Position numbers and translations under genes: made by a program | The notes under the pieces: model-generated | The model's database searches: none | The model's input: only the letters and a program-made list of their open reading frames with translations | What the model was told of the DNA's origin: nothing | Shown here: positions 1 to 7,356 of the stretch, in pieces | How the letters are laid out: each line of letters begins with the position of its first letter | Numbering within the stretch: the stretch's first letter is position 1 | NCBI GenBank assembly: GCA_000721375.1 | Contig: JOGW01000004.1 | Location: 62,001 to 126,000, forward strand | From: Streptomyces sp. NRRL B-3428 | Lineage (GTDB): Bacteria; Actinomycetota; Actinomycetes; Streptomycetales; Streptomycetaceae | Reading direction: 5' to 3' | Length of the DNA stretch: 64,000 nucleotides

Positions 1-87
1 GGGTGACATCTCCTGCCAGATGTGACAAACCGGACCAGGGTGGGTACAACAAGGGGCGGCTAAGACGGCGACGCGTGACCCGGAACG

Positions 88-113
88 GGAATCTTTACCG
101 CCGACCGGACGTT
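88..113 (+). promoter_or_regulatory. SigR-type promoter of rbpA
   Basis: GGAAT at 88-92 is followed by exactly 18 bases and GTT at 111-113, which is the published consensus of the Streptomyces thiol-oxidative-stress sigma factor SigR (GGAAT-N18-GTT). The expected start of transcription lies near 120, leaving a leader of about 55 bases before the rbpA ATG. Known biology: rbpA is a SigR target in S. coelicolor. Confidence 0.8.
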
Positions 114-174
114 GACCGGATGACGACGACAGCGACACCTGTCCTGTGGGCGACAAGCCCGGGAGGCACGATTC

Positions 175-549
175 ATGAGTGAGCGAGCTCTTCGCGGCAC
201 GCGACTCGTAGTGACCAGCTACGAGACCGACCGCGGCATCGACCTGGCTCCGCGCCAGGCGGTGGAGTACGCATGCGAGAACGGACATCGATTTGAGATG
301 CCGTTCTCGGTGGAAGCAGAAATCCCTGCGGAGTGGGAGTGCAAGGTCTGCGGGGCCCAGGCACTTCTCGTGGACGGCGACGGCCCTGAGGAGAAGAAGG
401 CCAAGCCCGCGCGTACGCATTGGGACATGCTCATGGAGCGGCGTACGCGGGAGGAGCTGGAGGAGGTCCTGGCCGAGCGCCTGGCCGTCCTGCGCTCCGG
501 GGCGATGAACATCGCCGTGCACCCGCGCGACAGCCGCAAGACGGCATAA
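175..549 (+). CDS. rbpA: RNA polymerase-binding protein RbpA
   Basis: Product of 124 residues, the usual RbpA length. RbpA binds the actinobacterial RNA polymerase and the principal sigma factor, stabilises the open complex and affects rifampicin tolerance. The N-terminal core holds zinc-ribbon ligands C34, H38, C56 and C59. A basic linker (about 73-82) follows, and then the C-terminal helical sigma-interaction segment beginning near HWDMLMERR. ATG at 175 is chosen because GGGAGG at 161-166 is correctly spaced. It is a single-gene transcript, with a SigR-type promoter (88-113) upstream and a strong terminator (576-627) downstream. Family assignment is certain; SigR control is inferred from the promoter match. 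Confidence 0.97.
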   Translation: MSERALRGTRLVVTSYETDRGIDLAPRQAVEYACENGHRFEMPFSVEAEIPAEWECKVCGAQALLVDGDGPEEKKAKPARTHWDMLMERRTREELEEVLAERLAVLRSGAMNIAVHPRDSRKTA

Positions 550-575
550 CGCGGTACACGCGGTACATACGCAGC

Positions 576-627
576 ACCGGACCGGGGGCGCGGACACTGA
601 TGTGTCTGCGCCCCCGGTCCGGTTTTG
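576..627 (+). terminator. Rho-independent terminator after rbpA
   Basis: A very long stem (ACCGGACCGGGGGCGC paired with GCGCCCCCGGTCCGGT, extended by GACAC/GTGTC around a small loop) ends in TTTT at 623-626. It lies 27 bp after the rbpA stop and between convergent genes (rbpA and fxsA), though the T run favours the plus strand. Confidence 0.9.
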
Positions 628-654
628 CGTAGGCGGTCAGATTCCTGCCTGCAC

Positions 655-736
655 GGTGACCGTCACGTCCAGGTGACCGTGACGTCCGGTGACCGTGACG
701 TCCGGTGACCGTCACGTCCCCGTGATCGTCACGTCC
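655..736. repeat. Tandem 16-bp repeat, four copies plus one degenerate
   Basis: The unit GGTGACCGTSACGTCC occurs at 655-671 (one extra base), 672-687, 688-703 and 704-719, with a diverged fifth copy at 720-736. Each unit holds the inverted repeat GTGAC/GTCAC or a GTGACG variant of it. It lies between the 3' ends of convergent rbpA and fxsA and no gene covers it. Function unknown. Confidence 0.85.
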
Positions 737-799
737 CTGGAACGCGACCGGCCGGGCACACACCCATAGGGCGCGCACCCGGCCGGGTACATCTGCGGG

Positions 800-1399
800 T
801 CAGGAGCCGATCGGCGGGTACGGCCCGTCGTCTCGGCGCGGGCGCTCCTCGTGGGAGCTGTCCTCGCGGATCACCTCGCCCTGGACGACCTTGCCGTCGG
901 GGCGGTGGATACGGGCCTGCTGGAAGGCGTTCTCGAAGGTGCCGGGGCCGGCCTCGGCCAGGCGCTTCTCGAAGGACTTCTCGGCCCGCCTGGCGACGAT
1001 CTTGCGGACCGGCGGCAGCAGACAGATCAGGCCCAGGGCGTCGGAGAGCAGTCCGGGCATGATCAGGAGCAGACCGCCGAGCATCGTCAGACCATTGCCA
1101 CGGCTCTGCTGGGGCGAGGGCGGGGCCTCGCCGGTGGCCGCGGCGGTCTGGGCCTGCTGCAGAGTCTCGGTCAGGCTGCGGAAGGCACGGCGGCCGGCCC
1201 GCTTGATCACCACGGAGCCGAGCACAACGCCGGCCAGGAGCAGCAGGAAGACCACGAAGCCACTGGTCGCCTGGGCGACCTGGATCAGCAGCCAGATCTC
1301 GAGCACCAGCCAGGCGGCGATGCCGAGCGGCAGAAACCGGAGCACCTTCGAACGGCCCGCAGGGCGTCCGGAGGGGCGTGCTGTCGGAGGCGTCGTCAT
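800..1399 (-). CDS. fxsA: FxsA family membrane protein
   Basis: 199 residues. FxsA proteins are small inner-membrane proteins; in E. coli overproduced FxsA relieves exclusion of phage T7 by the F plasmid. Visible: hydrophobic segments at about 22-41 and 47-66, a third at about 105-130, and a hydrophilic proline/glutamate-rich C-terminus of about 65 residues facing solvent. The core pattern (AAWLVLEIWLLIQV, then GxxLGxxLIKR-like) is typical of the family. The physiological role in Streptomyces is unknown. It is convergent with rbpA and co-oriented with the mannosyltransferase gene upstream (75 bp gap), so the two may be co-transcribed. Confidence 0.85.
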   Translation of the reverse strand: MTTPPTARPSGRPAGRSKVLRFLPLGIAAWLVLEIWLLIQVAQATSGFVVFLLLLAGVVLGSVVIKRAGRRAFRSLTETLQQAQTAAATGEAPPSPQQSRGNGLTMLGGLLLIMPGLLSDALGLICLLPPVRKIVARRAEKSFEKRLAEAGPGTFENAFQQARIHRPDGKVVQGEVIREDSSHEERPRRDDGPYPPIGS

Positions 1400-1474
1400 G
1401 TATCCAGTGTGCCGTGCACCGCATCCGTACGGCGTAAGGGCGAGATCAGCTCCGCCGCGTACGCCGGACGTGGC

Positions 1475-2245
1475 TCAGCGGGACTTGCCGCGCCCCAGGA
1501 TCTTGCCCGTCCGCTCGGTGACACCCCACGCGGTGACCCGCCACAGGGCCTCGACGAGGATGTCGCGGCTCATCTTCGAATCGCCCAGCTCGCGCTCGAC
1601 GAAGGTGATCGGCACCTCGACGACGTGGAAGCCGGACCTGACCGCGCGGCGGGCGAGGTCGACCTGGAAGCAGTAGCCCTGCGAGGCGACGTCGTCGAGG
1701 CCGAGGCCTTCGAGGGTCTCCTTGCGGAAGGCGCGGAAGCCGCCGGTGACATCGCGGATCGGCACGTCGAGCATCACGCGCGAGTACAGCGAGCCGCCTC
1801 GGGAGATGAACTCGCGGGACTTGGGCCAGTTGACCACGCGGCCGCCGGGCACCCAGCGCGAGCCGAGCACGAGGTCGGCGCCCTTGAGCGCGGTGAGCAG
1901 CCGGGGCAGCTCCTCCGGCTTGTGGGAGCCGTCGGCGTCCATCTCCACGAGGACGCCGTAGCCGTTGTCGATGCCCCAGCGGAAGCCCGCCAGGTAGGCG
2001 GCGCCGAGGCCTTCCTTGCCCTTGCGGTGCAGGACGTGGACGTGATCGTCCTCGGCGGCGAGCTCGTCGGCGAGTTTGCCGGTGCCGTCGGGGCTGTTGT
2101 CGTCGGCCACGAGGATGTGCGCGTCGGGCACCGCGGCGCGTACGCGAGCCGCGATCGGCTTGATGTTCTCGGCCTCGTTGTACGTCGGGATGATCACCAA
2201 CGTGGTGCCGAGCGGGCCGTACTCCCGCTGACCGCCGTCCTTCAC
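1475..2245 (-). CDS. ppm1: Polyprenol-phosphate mannosyltransferase (Ppm1-type, GT2)
   Basis: 256 residues. GT2 enzyme that transfers mannose from GDP-mannose to polyprenyl phosphate; polyprenyl-phosphate mannose then feeds protein O-mannosylation and glycolipid synthesis on the outer face of the membrane. Seen: VVIIPTYNEAEN-type start of the GT-A fold (about 17-27), the DxD-like DADGSH at 103-108, and the GGRVVNWP / YSRVMLDVPIRDVTGGFR motifs typical of dolichol-phosphate mannose synthases. No C-terminal membrane domain, so it is the stand-alone catalytic form. GTG start at 2245 is supported by AAGGGG six bases upstream. A possible -10 (TATGGT, 2278-2283) lies upstream without a clear -35. 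Confidence 0.9.
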   Translation of the reverse strand: MKDGGQREYGPLGTTLVIIPTYNEAENIKPIAARVRAAVPDAHILVADDNSPDGTGKLADELAAEDDHVHVLHRKGKEGLGAAYLAGFRWGIDNGYGVLVEMDADGSHKPEELPRLLTALKGADLVLGSRWVPGGRVVNWPKSREFISRGGSLYSRVMLDVPIRDVTGGFRAFRKETLEGLGLDDVASQGYCFQVDLARRAVRSGFHVVEVPITFVERELGDSKMSRDILVEALWRVTAWGVTERTGKILGRGKSR

Positions 2246-2706
2246 TGCGTGCCCCTTAATTCCAAAACGGATGCCCCACCATAGTGCTGCCCGCCGCCGC
2301 AGCTGCGGGAACGGGGGTCGGGGATGTCGGCCGAGAGCCTGCGGACAAGGGGAACCGGTGCGGGACCGGGACCCGGCGCTCTTCGGGCCGACCTGGGACC
2401 CGCTGGCTGCGGGTCGACCGAAAGCCGTTGTCTACTGAGCGTCCGGGCCCCACCCGGGTCGCACCCATCCGGTCGGGCGGCACCTGCGTCCCCGAAGCGC
2501 GGACGCTGGGCCTGGCTCCCAGTGGCGGAGTGCCGGTGCGGCACGCCGCCCCATGACCCAGCCGCGTTCGGCGACTGCGTGGAGGTGTCCCCGCCGGACG
2601 TCCTGTGGTGGACCCGGCCGAAACTACCCGCCCCACGCGCCCGTCTGTCAACACAGGTTCGACCTGCGGCGTTTCGCGGTAGTGGCAGCTCAAGGCCGTG
2701 ATCACG
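2246..2706. other. Gene-free G+C-rich spacer
   Basis: Open frames here have poor codon use and no recognisable product, so I treat the stretch as non-coding. It holds the weak -10 for the mannosyltransferase gene (minus strand, 2278-2283) and, just upstream of it, a perfect 12-bp palindrome CCGCAGCTGCGG at 2297-2308 that could be an operator. I see nothing else. Confidence 0.5.
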
Positions 2707-2731
2707 GGCCCGCCGCGGTGACCGGCGGGCC
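2707..2731 (-). terminator. Hairpin terminator after the amidohydrolase gene
   Basis: A perfect 9-bp stem, GGCCCGCCG with CGGCGGGCC, encloses a 7-base loop 29 bp beyond the stop of the gene at 2761-4401. No T run; this is common for Streptomyces terminators. Confidence 0.6.
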
Positions 2732-2760
2732 GCCGATCGGACCCGCGCCACTCCGCACGG

Positions 2761-4401
2761 TCACTCGTTAGGCCGTACGTAGACGGTCCGGCCGGCGACG
2801 ACGGTCTCCAGGCAGACCGGGAGCTCGGCGCCGGGCGTGAGGTCGGGCAGACCGGGCGTACCGGAGCGCGGGTCGGTGGACCAGCGGGCAACGCGGTCGT
2901 CGGGGGCCTGGACGATCAGTTCCTCGGTGCGCCAGATCGCGTAGTCGGCGGGTGCGCCGGGCACGAGGGTGCCCGCGTCGTCCCGGCCGACGGCCCGCCA
3001 GCCGCCGCGGGTGTGGGCGGTGAACGCGGCGCGTACGGACACGCGGTGCTCGGGCGTGCGGTGGAAGGCGGCGGCGCGGACCGTGCCCCAGGGGTCGAGC
3101 GGGGTGACCGGGCTGTCCGAGCCGAAGGCCAGCGGTACGCCCGAACGCAGCAGCGCGGCAAAGGGGTTGAGGGTGCGCGCCCGTTCGGCGCCGAGCCGTT
3201 CGGCGTACATCCCCTCATCGCCGCCCCACAGGGCGTCGAACGCGGGCTGCACGGAGGCGGTCAGGCCGAACTCGGCGAAGGCGGCGATGGTCTCGGGCGT
3301 GAGCATCTCGGCGTGCTCGACACGGTGGCGACCGGCGCGTACGCGGGCCAGGCCCAGCTTGTCGGCGGCGGCGCGCATGCCAGCGATCACGGTAGAGACG
3401 GCCGCGTCACCGATCGCGTGGAAGCCGGCCTGGATGCCCGCCTCCGTACTGGCGATCAGATGCGCGGTGACGGCGGCCTCGTCGAGGTAGGCGGTGCCGG
3501 TGTGGGCGGCGTCCTCGTACGACTCGTGGAGGCAGGCCGTGTGCGAGCCGAGGGCGCCGTCGACGAACAGGTCGCCCGCGGCGCCCAGCGCGCCCAGGTC
3601 GCGGATGCGGTCGGCGTCGGCGGCCGACTCAAGGGCCTCGGCCCAGTAGCCGACGACGCGGGGGCCGGGCTCCTCGGCGGCGAGCGCGAGCAGGCCCGTG
3701 AGGTCCTCCTCGGAGGAGATCTCGGGGCCCGCGCAGTCGTGCACCGAGCCGATGCCGAGCGAGGCGGCCCGGCGCAGGGCGGCGCGCTGGGCCTCGGCGC
3801 GCTGGGCGGGTGCGACGGCTTCGTGCGCGGCACGCCGTACCGCGTGGTGGGCGTCCTTGGTGAGCGGGGCGTCGGCCTCGAAGCCGGGCAGGTCACGGAC
3901 ACCGGGCACCAGATCGAGCAGGGCGGTGGTGGCGACGGCCGAGTGGACGTCGATGCGGGTCAGATACAGCGGCCTGCCACCGGTCGCCTCGTCCAACTCG
4001 GTGCGGTGCGGTGCGCGGCGCTCGGGCCAGCGCGCGGCGTCCCAGCCGTGCCCGAGGAGCACCCGGTCGCCGAGGCGCTGGGCGGCGTACTCCCGTACGC
4101 GGTCGAGGGCCTCGCCGAGGCTGCGTACGCCCGAAAGCTCCATACCCGTGAGCGCGAGACCGGTGGACGTGGTGTGCACGTGCGCGTCGGTGAACGCCGG
4201 GGTGACCAGGGCCCCTTGGAGGTCCCGCACCTCGTCCACACCCTCCGCGAAGGCGTCGGCCGCGCCCTCGGAGCCGACCCAGGCGACATGGCCGCGCTCG
4301 ACGACCATGGCGGTCGCGAACGGGTCGGCGGGACTGTGGACCTCACCGCCGCGCAGCAGCACGGTGCGGTGGTCGGGGGCGCTGGAGTTGCTCTCGCTCA
4401 T
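2761..4401 (-). CDS. Amidohydrolase family protein (YtcJ/AepA-like)
   Basis: 546 residues, the normal size of the amidohydrolase-3/YtcJ subfamily of metal-dependent hydrolases. Seen: the metal-binding DAHVHT near residue 63, a later GFHAIGDAA histidine segment, RVEHAEM, and the C-terminal FGSDSPVTPLDP aspartate motif, followed by the small beta domain rebuilt from both termini. The substrate cannot be deduced; family members hydrolyse amide or imide C-N bonds. The ATG at 4401 lacks a good ribosome-binding site (only GAGG about 20 bases upstream), so the start is less certain than the family. It is followed by a terminator hairpin (2707-2731) and appears monocistronic. Confidence 0.88.
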   Translation of the reverse strand: MSESNSSAPDHRTVLLRGGEVHSPADPFATAMVVERGHVAWVGSEGAADAFAEGVDEVRDLQGALVTPAFTDAHVHTTSTGLALTGMELSGVRSLGEALDRVREYAAQRLGDRVLLGHGWDAARWPERRAPHRTELDEATGGRPLYLTRIDVHSAVATTALLDLVPGVRDLPGFEADAPLTKDAHHAVRRAAHEAVAPAQRAEAQRAALRRAASLGIGSVHDCAGPEISSEEDLTGLLALAAEEPGPRVVGYWAEALESAADADRIRDLGALGAAGDLFVDGALGSHTACLHESYEDAAHTGTAYLDEAAVTAHLIASTEAGIQAGFHAIGDAAVSTVIAGMRAAADKLGLARVRAGRHRVEHAEMLTPETIAAFAEFGLTASVQPAFDALWGGDEGMYAERLGAERARTLNPFAALLRSGVPLAFGSDSPVTPLDPWGTVRAAAFHRTPEHRVSVRAAFTAHTRGGWRAVGRDDAGTLVPGAPADYAIWRTEELIVQAPDDRVARWSTDPRSGTPGLPDLTPGAELPVCLETVVAGRTVYVRPNE

Positions 4402-4505
4402 GGGGAACAGTCTCGCGCCTCGGACCGGACGATCCGGACGCGGGGGCCCGAACTCTGTGAAGTCGCAGTCGCAGTCGCGGATGGAGGCGAGGCGGTCAGG
4501 TCAGG

Positions 4506-4910
4506 TCAGGGCAGGGCGACGTAGACCGCGACCTGGGTCGGCCGTCCAGCCGTGTACCGGACGTCGGCGAGCGTCTCGGCCACGTCGCGGAGGATGTCCA
4601 GCGCGATCCCGGCATCACCTCTCGTGCTCCGACGAAGCCGGGCATCGGGCCAGACGATGACGACGCGAGACGCCTCCAGGTCGTCGAGCCCGCCCCAGAG
4701 TGAATCCGAAAGCGCGTCCCACACCTGGCTGCCGGAACGCAGCGGCGGGTCCAGCGGCAGCGTTCGCCGCACGGCCTCGAAGAAGGAGTCCTTGTCGGTC
4801 CGCCCTGCAGTCGAGAGCGTGAACACGGGAACGCCCTCACGGGCGGCCTGCTCGCAGATCAAGGGGATGTCCTCAGCGGACACCACGCGCACACCTCTGC
4901 TGATCACCAT
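4506..4910 (-). CDS. Barstar-like (RNase inhibitor fold) protein
   Basis: 134 residues. The segment from about 40 to 105 follows the barstar pattern: a phenylalanine-started helix (FFEAVRRTLPLDPPLRSG), then WDALSDSLWGGLDDL matching the barstar 'nlDALwDcLtg' block, and the buried strand SRVVIVWPDA. Barstar proteins bind and block secreted barnase-type ribonucleases in the cytoplasm. The gene starts 12 bp after the stop of the Lrp gene and is probably co-transcribed with it. I see no barnase-type RNase nearby, so the partner, if any, is elsewhere. The ribosome-binding site is weak (GAGG, 13 bases away). Confidence 0.7.
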   Translation of the reverse strand: MVISRGVRVVSAEDIPLICEQAAREGVPVFTLSTAGRTDKDSFFEAVRRTLPLDPPLRSGSQVWDALSDSLWGGLDDLEASRVVIVWPDARLRRSTRGDAGIALDILRDVAETLADVRYTAGRPTQVAVYVALP

Positions 4911-4922
4911 GCCCCAGACGCC

Positions 4923-5363
4923 TCAGATCCGCGGCGGGCGCGCCTCGTACGGTGTGGAGAGGCAGACCGTCGTACGGGTGGAGACGCCTGCGAGTGCCCG
5001 TACGCGGCCCAGCAGGTCCTCCAGCTCGAGGGGCGTGGAGACGCGCACCTTGAGGATGTAGTTCTCGTCGCCGGCGACGCTGTGGCAGGCCTCGATCTCG
5101 GGGACCCCGGCGAGGCGTTCGGCGATGTCGTCGGGGGCGCTCGGGTCGAAGGGCTTGACCGAGATGAACGCCGTCAGCGGCAGGCCCACGGCCTCCGGGT
5201 CGACCACGGCCGCGTATCCGCGGATCACGCCGCGCTGCTCAAGACGGCGCACCCGCTGGTGCACGGCGGACGTGGACAGGCCGGTGGCCTTGCCCAGGTC
5301 GGTGTAGCTCATCCGCCCGTCCTTGACGAGCAGCTGCACGATCTGGCGGTCGAGGTCCTCCAT
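4923..5363 (-). CDS. Lrp/AsnC family transcriptional regulator
   Basis: 146 residues, typical Lrp length. The N-terminal helix-turn-helix spans about 3-50 (LDRQIVQLLVKDGRMSYTDLGKATGLS followed by a recognition helix with VHQRVRRLEQRG). The C-terminal RAM ligand-binding domain follows (LTAFISVKP..., CHSVAGDENYILKVRV, the TRTTVCLSTPYE end). The start is set at the ATG MEDLDRQ because longer frames add sequence unlike the family. No Shine-Dalgarno precedes it, and a TAGGTT -10 sits 8 bases upstream, so the mRNA is probably leaderless. The barstar-like gene follows 12 bp downstream. Effector unknown, probably an amino acid. Confidence 0.93.
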   Translation of the reverse strand: MEDLDRQIVQLLVKDGRMSYTDLGKATGLSTSAVHQRVRRLEQRGVIRGYAAVVDPEAVGLPLTAFISVKPFDPSAPDDIAERLAGVPEIEACHSVAGDENYILKVRVSTPLELEDLLGRVRALAGVSTRTTVCLSTPYEARPPRI

Positions 5364-5371
5364 GGCGCAAG

Positions 5372-5377
5372 AACCTA
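5372..5377 (-). promoter_or_regulatory. -10 element of a leaderless Lrp promoter
   Basis: TAGGTT on the minus strand ends 8 bases before the ATG at 5363, placing the transcription start at or next to the start codon. No convincing -35 is visible. Leaderless mRNAs are common in Streptomyces. Confidence 0.45.
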
Positions 5378-5585
5378 CAGGGCCGTGATCGACGGGGATA
5401 CCTGGGTTACCCGCGGGATACGTACCGCTTTTCAGAGGTACGGACCGCCGAAGGTCCCGTACGGGCAGGACGGCCGGCGGGCCCAACGGCCGTGGTGGCC
5501 GTTGCGGGCAGAGGCGGACCCTGGTGGTTGGTCCGAGCGCGCCCTTCGAGGCCGCACCGCTAACCAGGAGCAGGTGGCACCCCCG

Positions 5586-5690
5586 ATGCGACGTACGAGC
5601 GTGATCGCGATCGGCAGTCTCTTCTTCCTCTGCGTGGCTTTCATCGGCTTCTGCGCCGAGCAGTACGCCGTGGTGATGGGCGGCCTCTGA
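5586..5690 (+). CDS. Small single-pass membrane protein of unknown function
   Basis: 34 residues: MRRTS, a hydrophobic helix of about 20 residues (VIAIGSLFFLCVAFIGFCAEQ) and a short tail ending in GGL. The composition (positive N-terminus, one membrane span, G/C at wobble positions) is that of a real short protein. AGGTGG lies about 9 bases before the ATG and CAGGAG further up. It is divergent from the Lrp gene. I do not recognise a family; it could be a small membrane regulator or simply conserved and uncharacterised. Confidence 0.55.
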   Translation: MRRTSVIAIGSLFFLCVAFIGFCAEQYAVVMGGL

Positions 5691-5848
5691 GCCCTCCGGC
5701 CGCACCCCTCTCGACTCCCCTGTGATGAACGCCACACGCATGTGACCGTGTCCTGTGCGGTGGTGTGGTTAGGTCCACGAGCAGGCGGGAAGTGCTTGCT
5801 GTGGTCGAGGCCGCTGCGCCTTGTCGGCCCACCCGAGGGGGAGTACCC

Positions 5849-6196
5849 ATGCACGATTCCGAAGAGCTCGACGAGTACGACACTTTTGAGATGTACCGGG
5901 TGATCTGCCCGGACTGCGTGCAGCCCATCGCACTCCTCGCCGACGAGGACGTACTGCCGCAGCACGCCAAGTGCCCCACTCCGTGGAACCCGTTCGGGCT
6001 GACCACCTGCTCGGGCACCGGCCGGCCGGCCGGTGACGCCCGCCCCGCCGACGAGGGCTTCGAGGTGCAGGAGCAGGACACCGCTCTGCTGCTCACGCTC
6101 CCCCAGGGACTCGACTGGCGGACGCAGCCCTTCTCGCACGTGGGCGGTCCGGGCTCGCGTCCGATCAAGGCGTCCTCGCTGCGCAGCGCCGCCTGA
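5849..6196 (+). CDS. Hypothetical protein with a possible Zn-ribbon
   Basis: 115 residues, acidic. The start at 5849 is chosen because GAGGGGGAG lies just upstream with good spacing; longer in-frame starts lack this. Residues about 22-52 contain CPDC and, about 25 residues later, two further cysteines (KCPTPW..., TTCSGTG) that could form a zinc knuckle. The rest is low in hydrophobics and predicted cytosolic. I do not recognise the family. It lies alone between a small membrane gene and a convergent kinase-like gene. Confidence 0.75.
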   Translation: MHDSEELDEYDTFEMYRVICPDCVQPIALLADEDVLPQHAKCPTPWNPFGLTTCSGTGRPAGDARPADEGFEVQEQDTALLLTLPQGLDWRTQPFSHVGGPGSRPIKASSLRSAA

Positions 6197-6223
6197 GCGA
6201 CGACGCCGCGCACTGACGGAGCG

Positions 6224-7327
6224 TCAATCCCAGTAGCTGCCCTGCACCATGGCCGCAAGGCTGGCGTGGTGCAGGATCAGTTTGTCGACGTCCTTGGGAT
6301 CTTCCGGGACGGTCGCCTCACCGAAGTGCACCTGCCGGTAGGCGACGCGGAGCATCACGACCGCGTGCCGCAGCGCCGCGTACAGCGTGTAGAAGTCCAT
6401 GTTCTGCGGTGTGTGGCCGGTGAGTTCGCCGTAGCGGGCCTCGATGCGGTCGCGGCGCAGGAAGTCGGGGAGGCCGTCCTGGCCGAAGCTCACCGTGAGG
6501 TCCTGGAAGAAGCGGTGCAGATAGACCGTCCAGCCCAGGTCCACTTCACGCGGGGCCAGTGCGGCCATCTCCCAGTCGAGTACGGCCGCGGGTTCGAAAC
6601 CATCGTAGATGATGTTGCCGATCCGCGCGTCGCCCCAGTTGAGGACCGCCTCGCCCTCCTGCGCCGGCCACAGCTCCTCAAGACGGTCGAAGGCCTGCTC
6701 GATGAGCGGTGAGCGGGCGACGTCGCGTACGACCCAGGCGTAGTACGCGCGTTGCGCCGCGACGTGCTTGCGCAGCGGGCTGCCGTCACCGGGCAGCGCG
6801 AGGAACTCGGCCTCCTCGGCCGGGAATTGGTTGTGCAGCTTGCCGAGCAGCGTGATCGAGGCCTCTTCGAGATGCTCGCGCTCGGCGTCGCTCGCCGCGT
6901 GCAGCCAGTTCCCCTCGTACGTATAGGGCATGACGTCGGGCGGTACGCGGCCGTTCTTGCGCTCCATCACGAAGAACGGCGCTCCGAGCGGACCGGGGTC
7001 GAGCTCGAGCCACTGCACGCGTGGCACCGGGAGTTCGGTGTGCTCGCCGACCAGGCGCATCACGCGGTGCTGCCGCTCCATGTCGTAGACGGGGAAGATC
7101 GTGTACGCGGAGGGGTCGGCCGCCAGGCGCAACGCGCAGGCGGTCAGCGGGGGTTCGGGGTGCTCGATGTCGAAGAGCAGGGTCTCGCTGGACATGCCGT
7201 TGGATTCGGGGACCGAGACGTTGGTCGCCTTGGCGCCGGGCAGCCGGGCGGAGAGCCAGGCGGTGAGCAGACGGCCGAGCTCTTCGGGTTCGCGTGTGGT
7301 CGTACGGGGGCGGGGTGCTGTTGCCAT
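6224..7327 (-). CDS. Phosphotransferase family protein (APH fold, ACAD10-like)
   Basis: 367 residues. Aminoglycoside-phosphotransferase-fold kinase: the N-lobe has SNGMSSETLLFD, the hinge is FFVMERKNGRVPPD, the catalytic loop is LNWGDARIGNIIYD and the metal site is AVLDWEMAAL. It resembles the kinase domain of ACAD10/11-type proteins, which phosphorylate hydroxy-acyl substrates, more than antibiotic kinases; the true substrate is unknown. ATG at 7327 has GGAGT/GAGAGGAG upstream. It follows the gene at 7357-8475 by 29 bp and is clearly in the same transcript. An acyl-CoA dehydrogenase gene lies about 2 kb away on the same strand, consistent with a lipid-related role (inference). Confidence 0.88.
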   Translation of the reverse strand: MATAPRPRTTTREPEELGRLLTAWLSARLPGAKATNVSVPESNGMSSETLLFDIEHPEPPLTACALRLAADPSAYTIFPVYDMERQHRVMRLVGEHTELPVPRVQWLELDPGPLGAPFFVMERKNGRVPPDVMPYTYEGNWLHAASDAEREHLEEASITLLGKLHNQFPAEEAEFLALPGDGSPLRKHVAAQRAYYAWVVRDVARSPLIEQAFDRLEELWPAQEGEAVLNWGDARIGNIIYDGFEPAAVLDWEMAALAPREVDLGWTVYLHRFFQDLTVSFGQDGLPDFLRRDRIEARYGELTGHTPQNMDFYTLYAALRHAVVMLRVAYRQVHFGEATVPEDPKDVDKLILHHASLAAMVQGSYWD

Positions 7328-7356
7328 GGTCCAACTCCTCTCGGGGACAGGGACGT

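Noticed and set aside
655..736. CRISPR-like array
   Set aside because: The units are contiguous with no unique spacers, so it is a plain tandem repeat.
2256..2891. 211-codon minus-strand frame between ppm1 and the amidohydrolase
   Set aside because: Overlaps the amidohydrolase 3' end and its terminator, lacks a start signal, and has Arg/Pro/Gly-rich composition; treated as non-coding.
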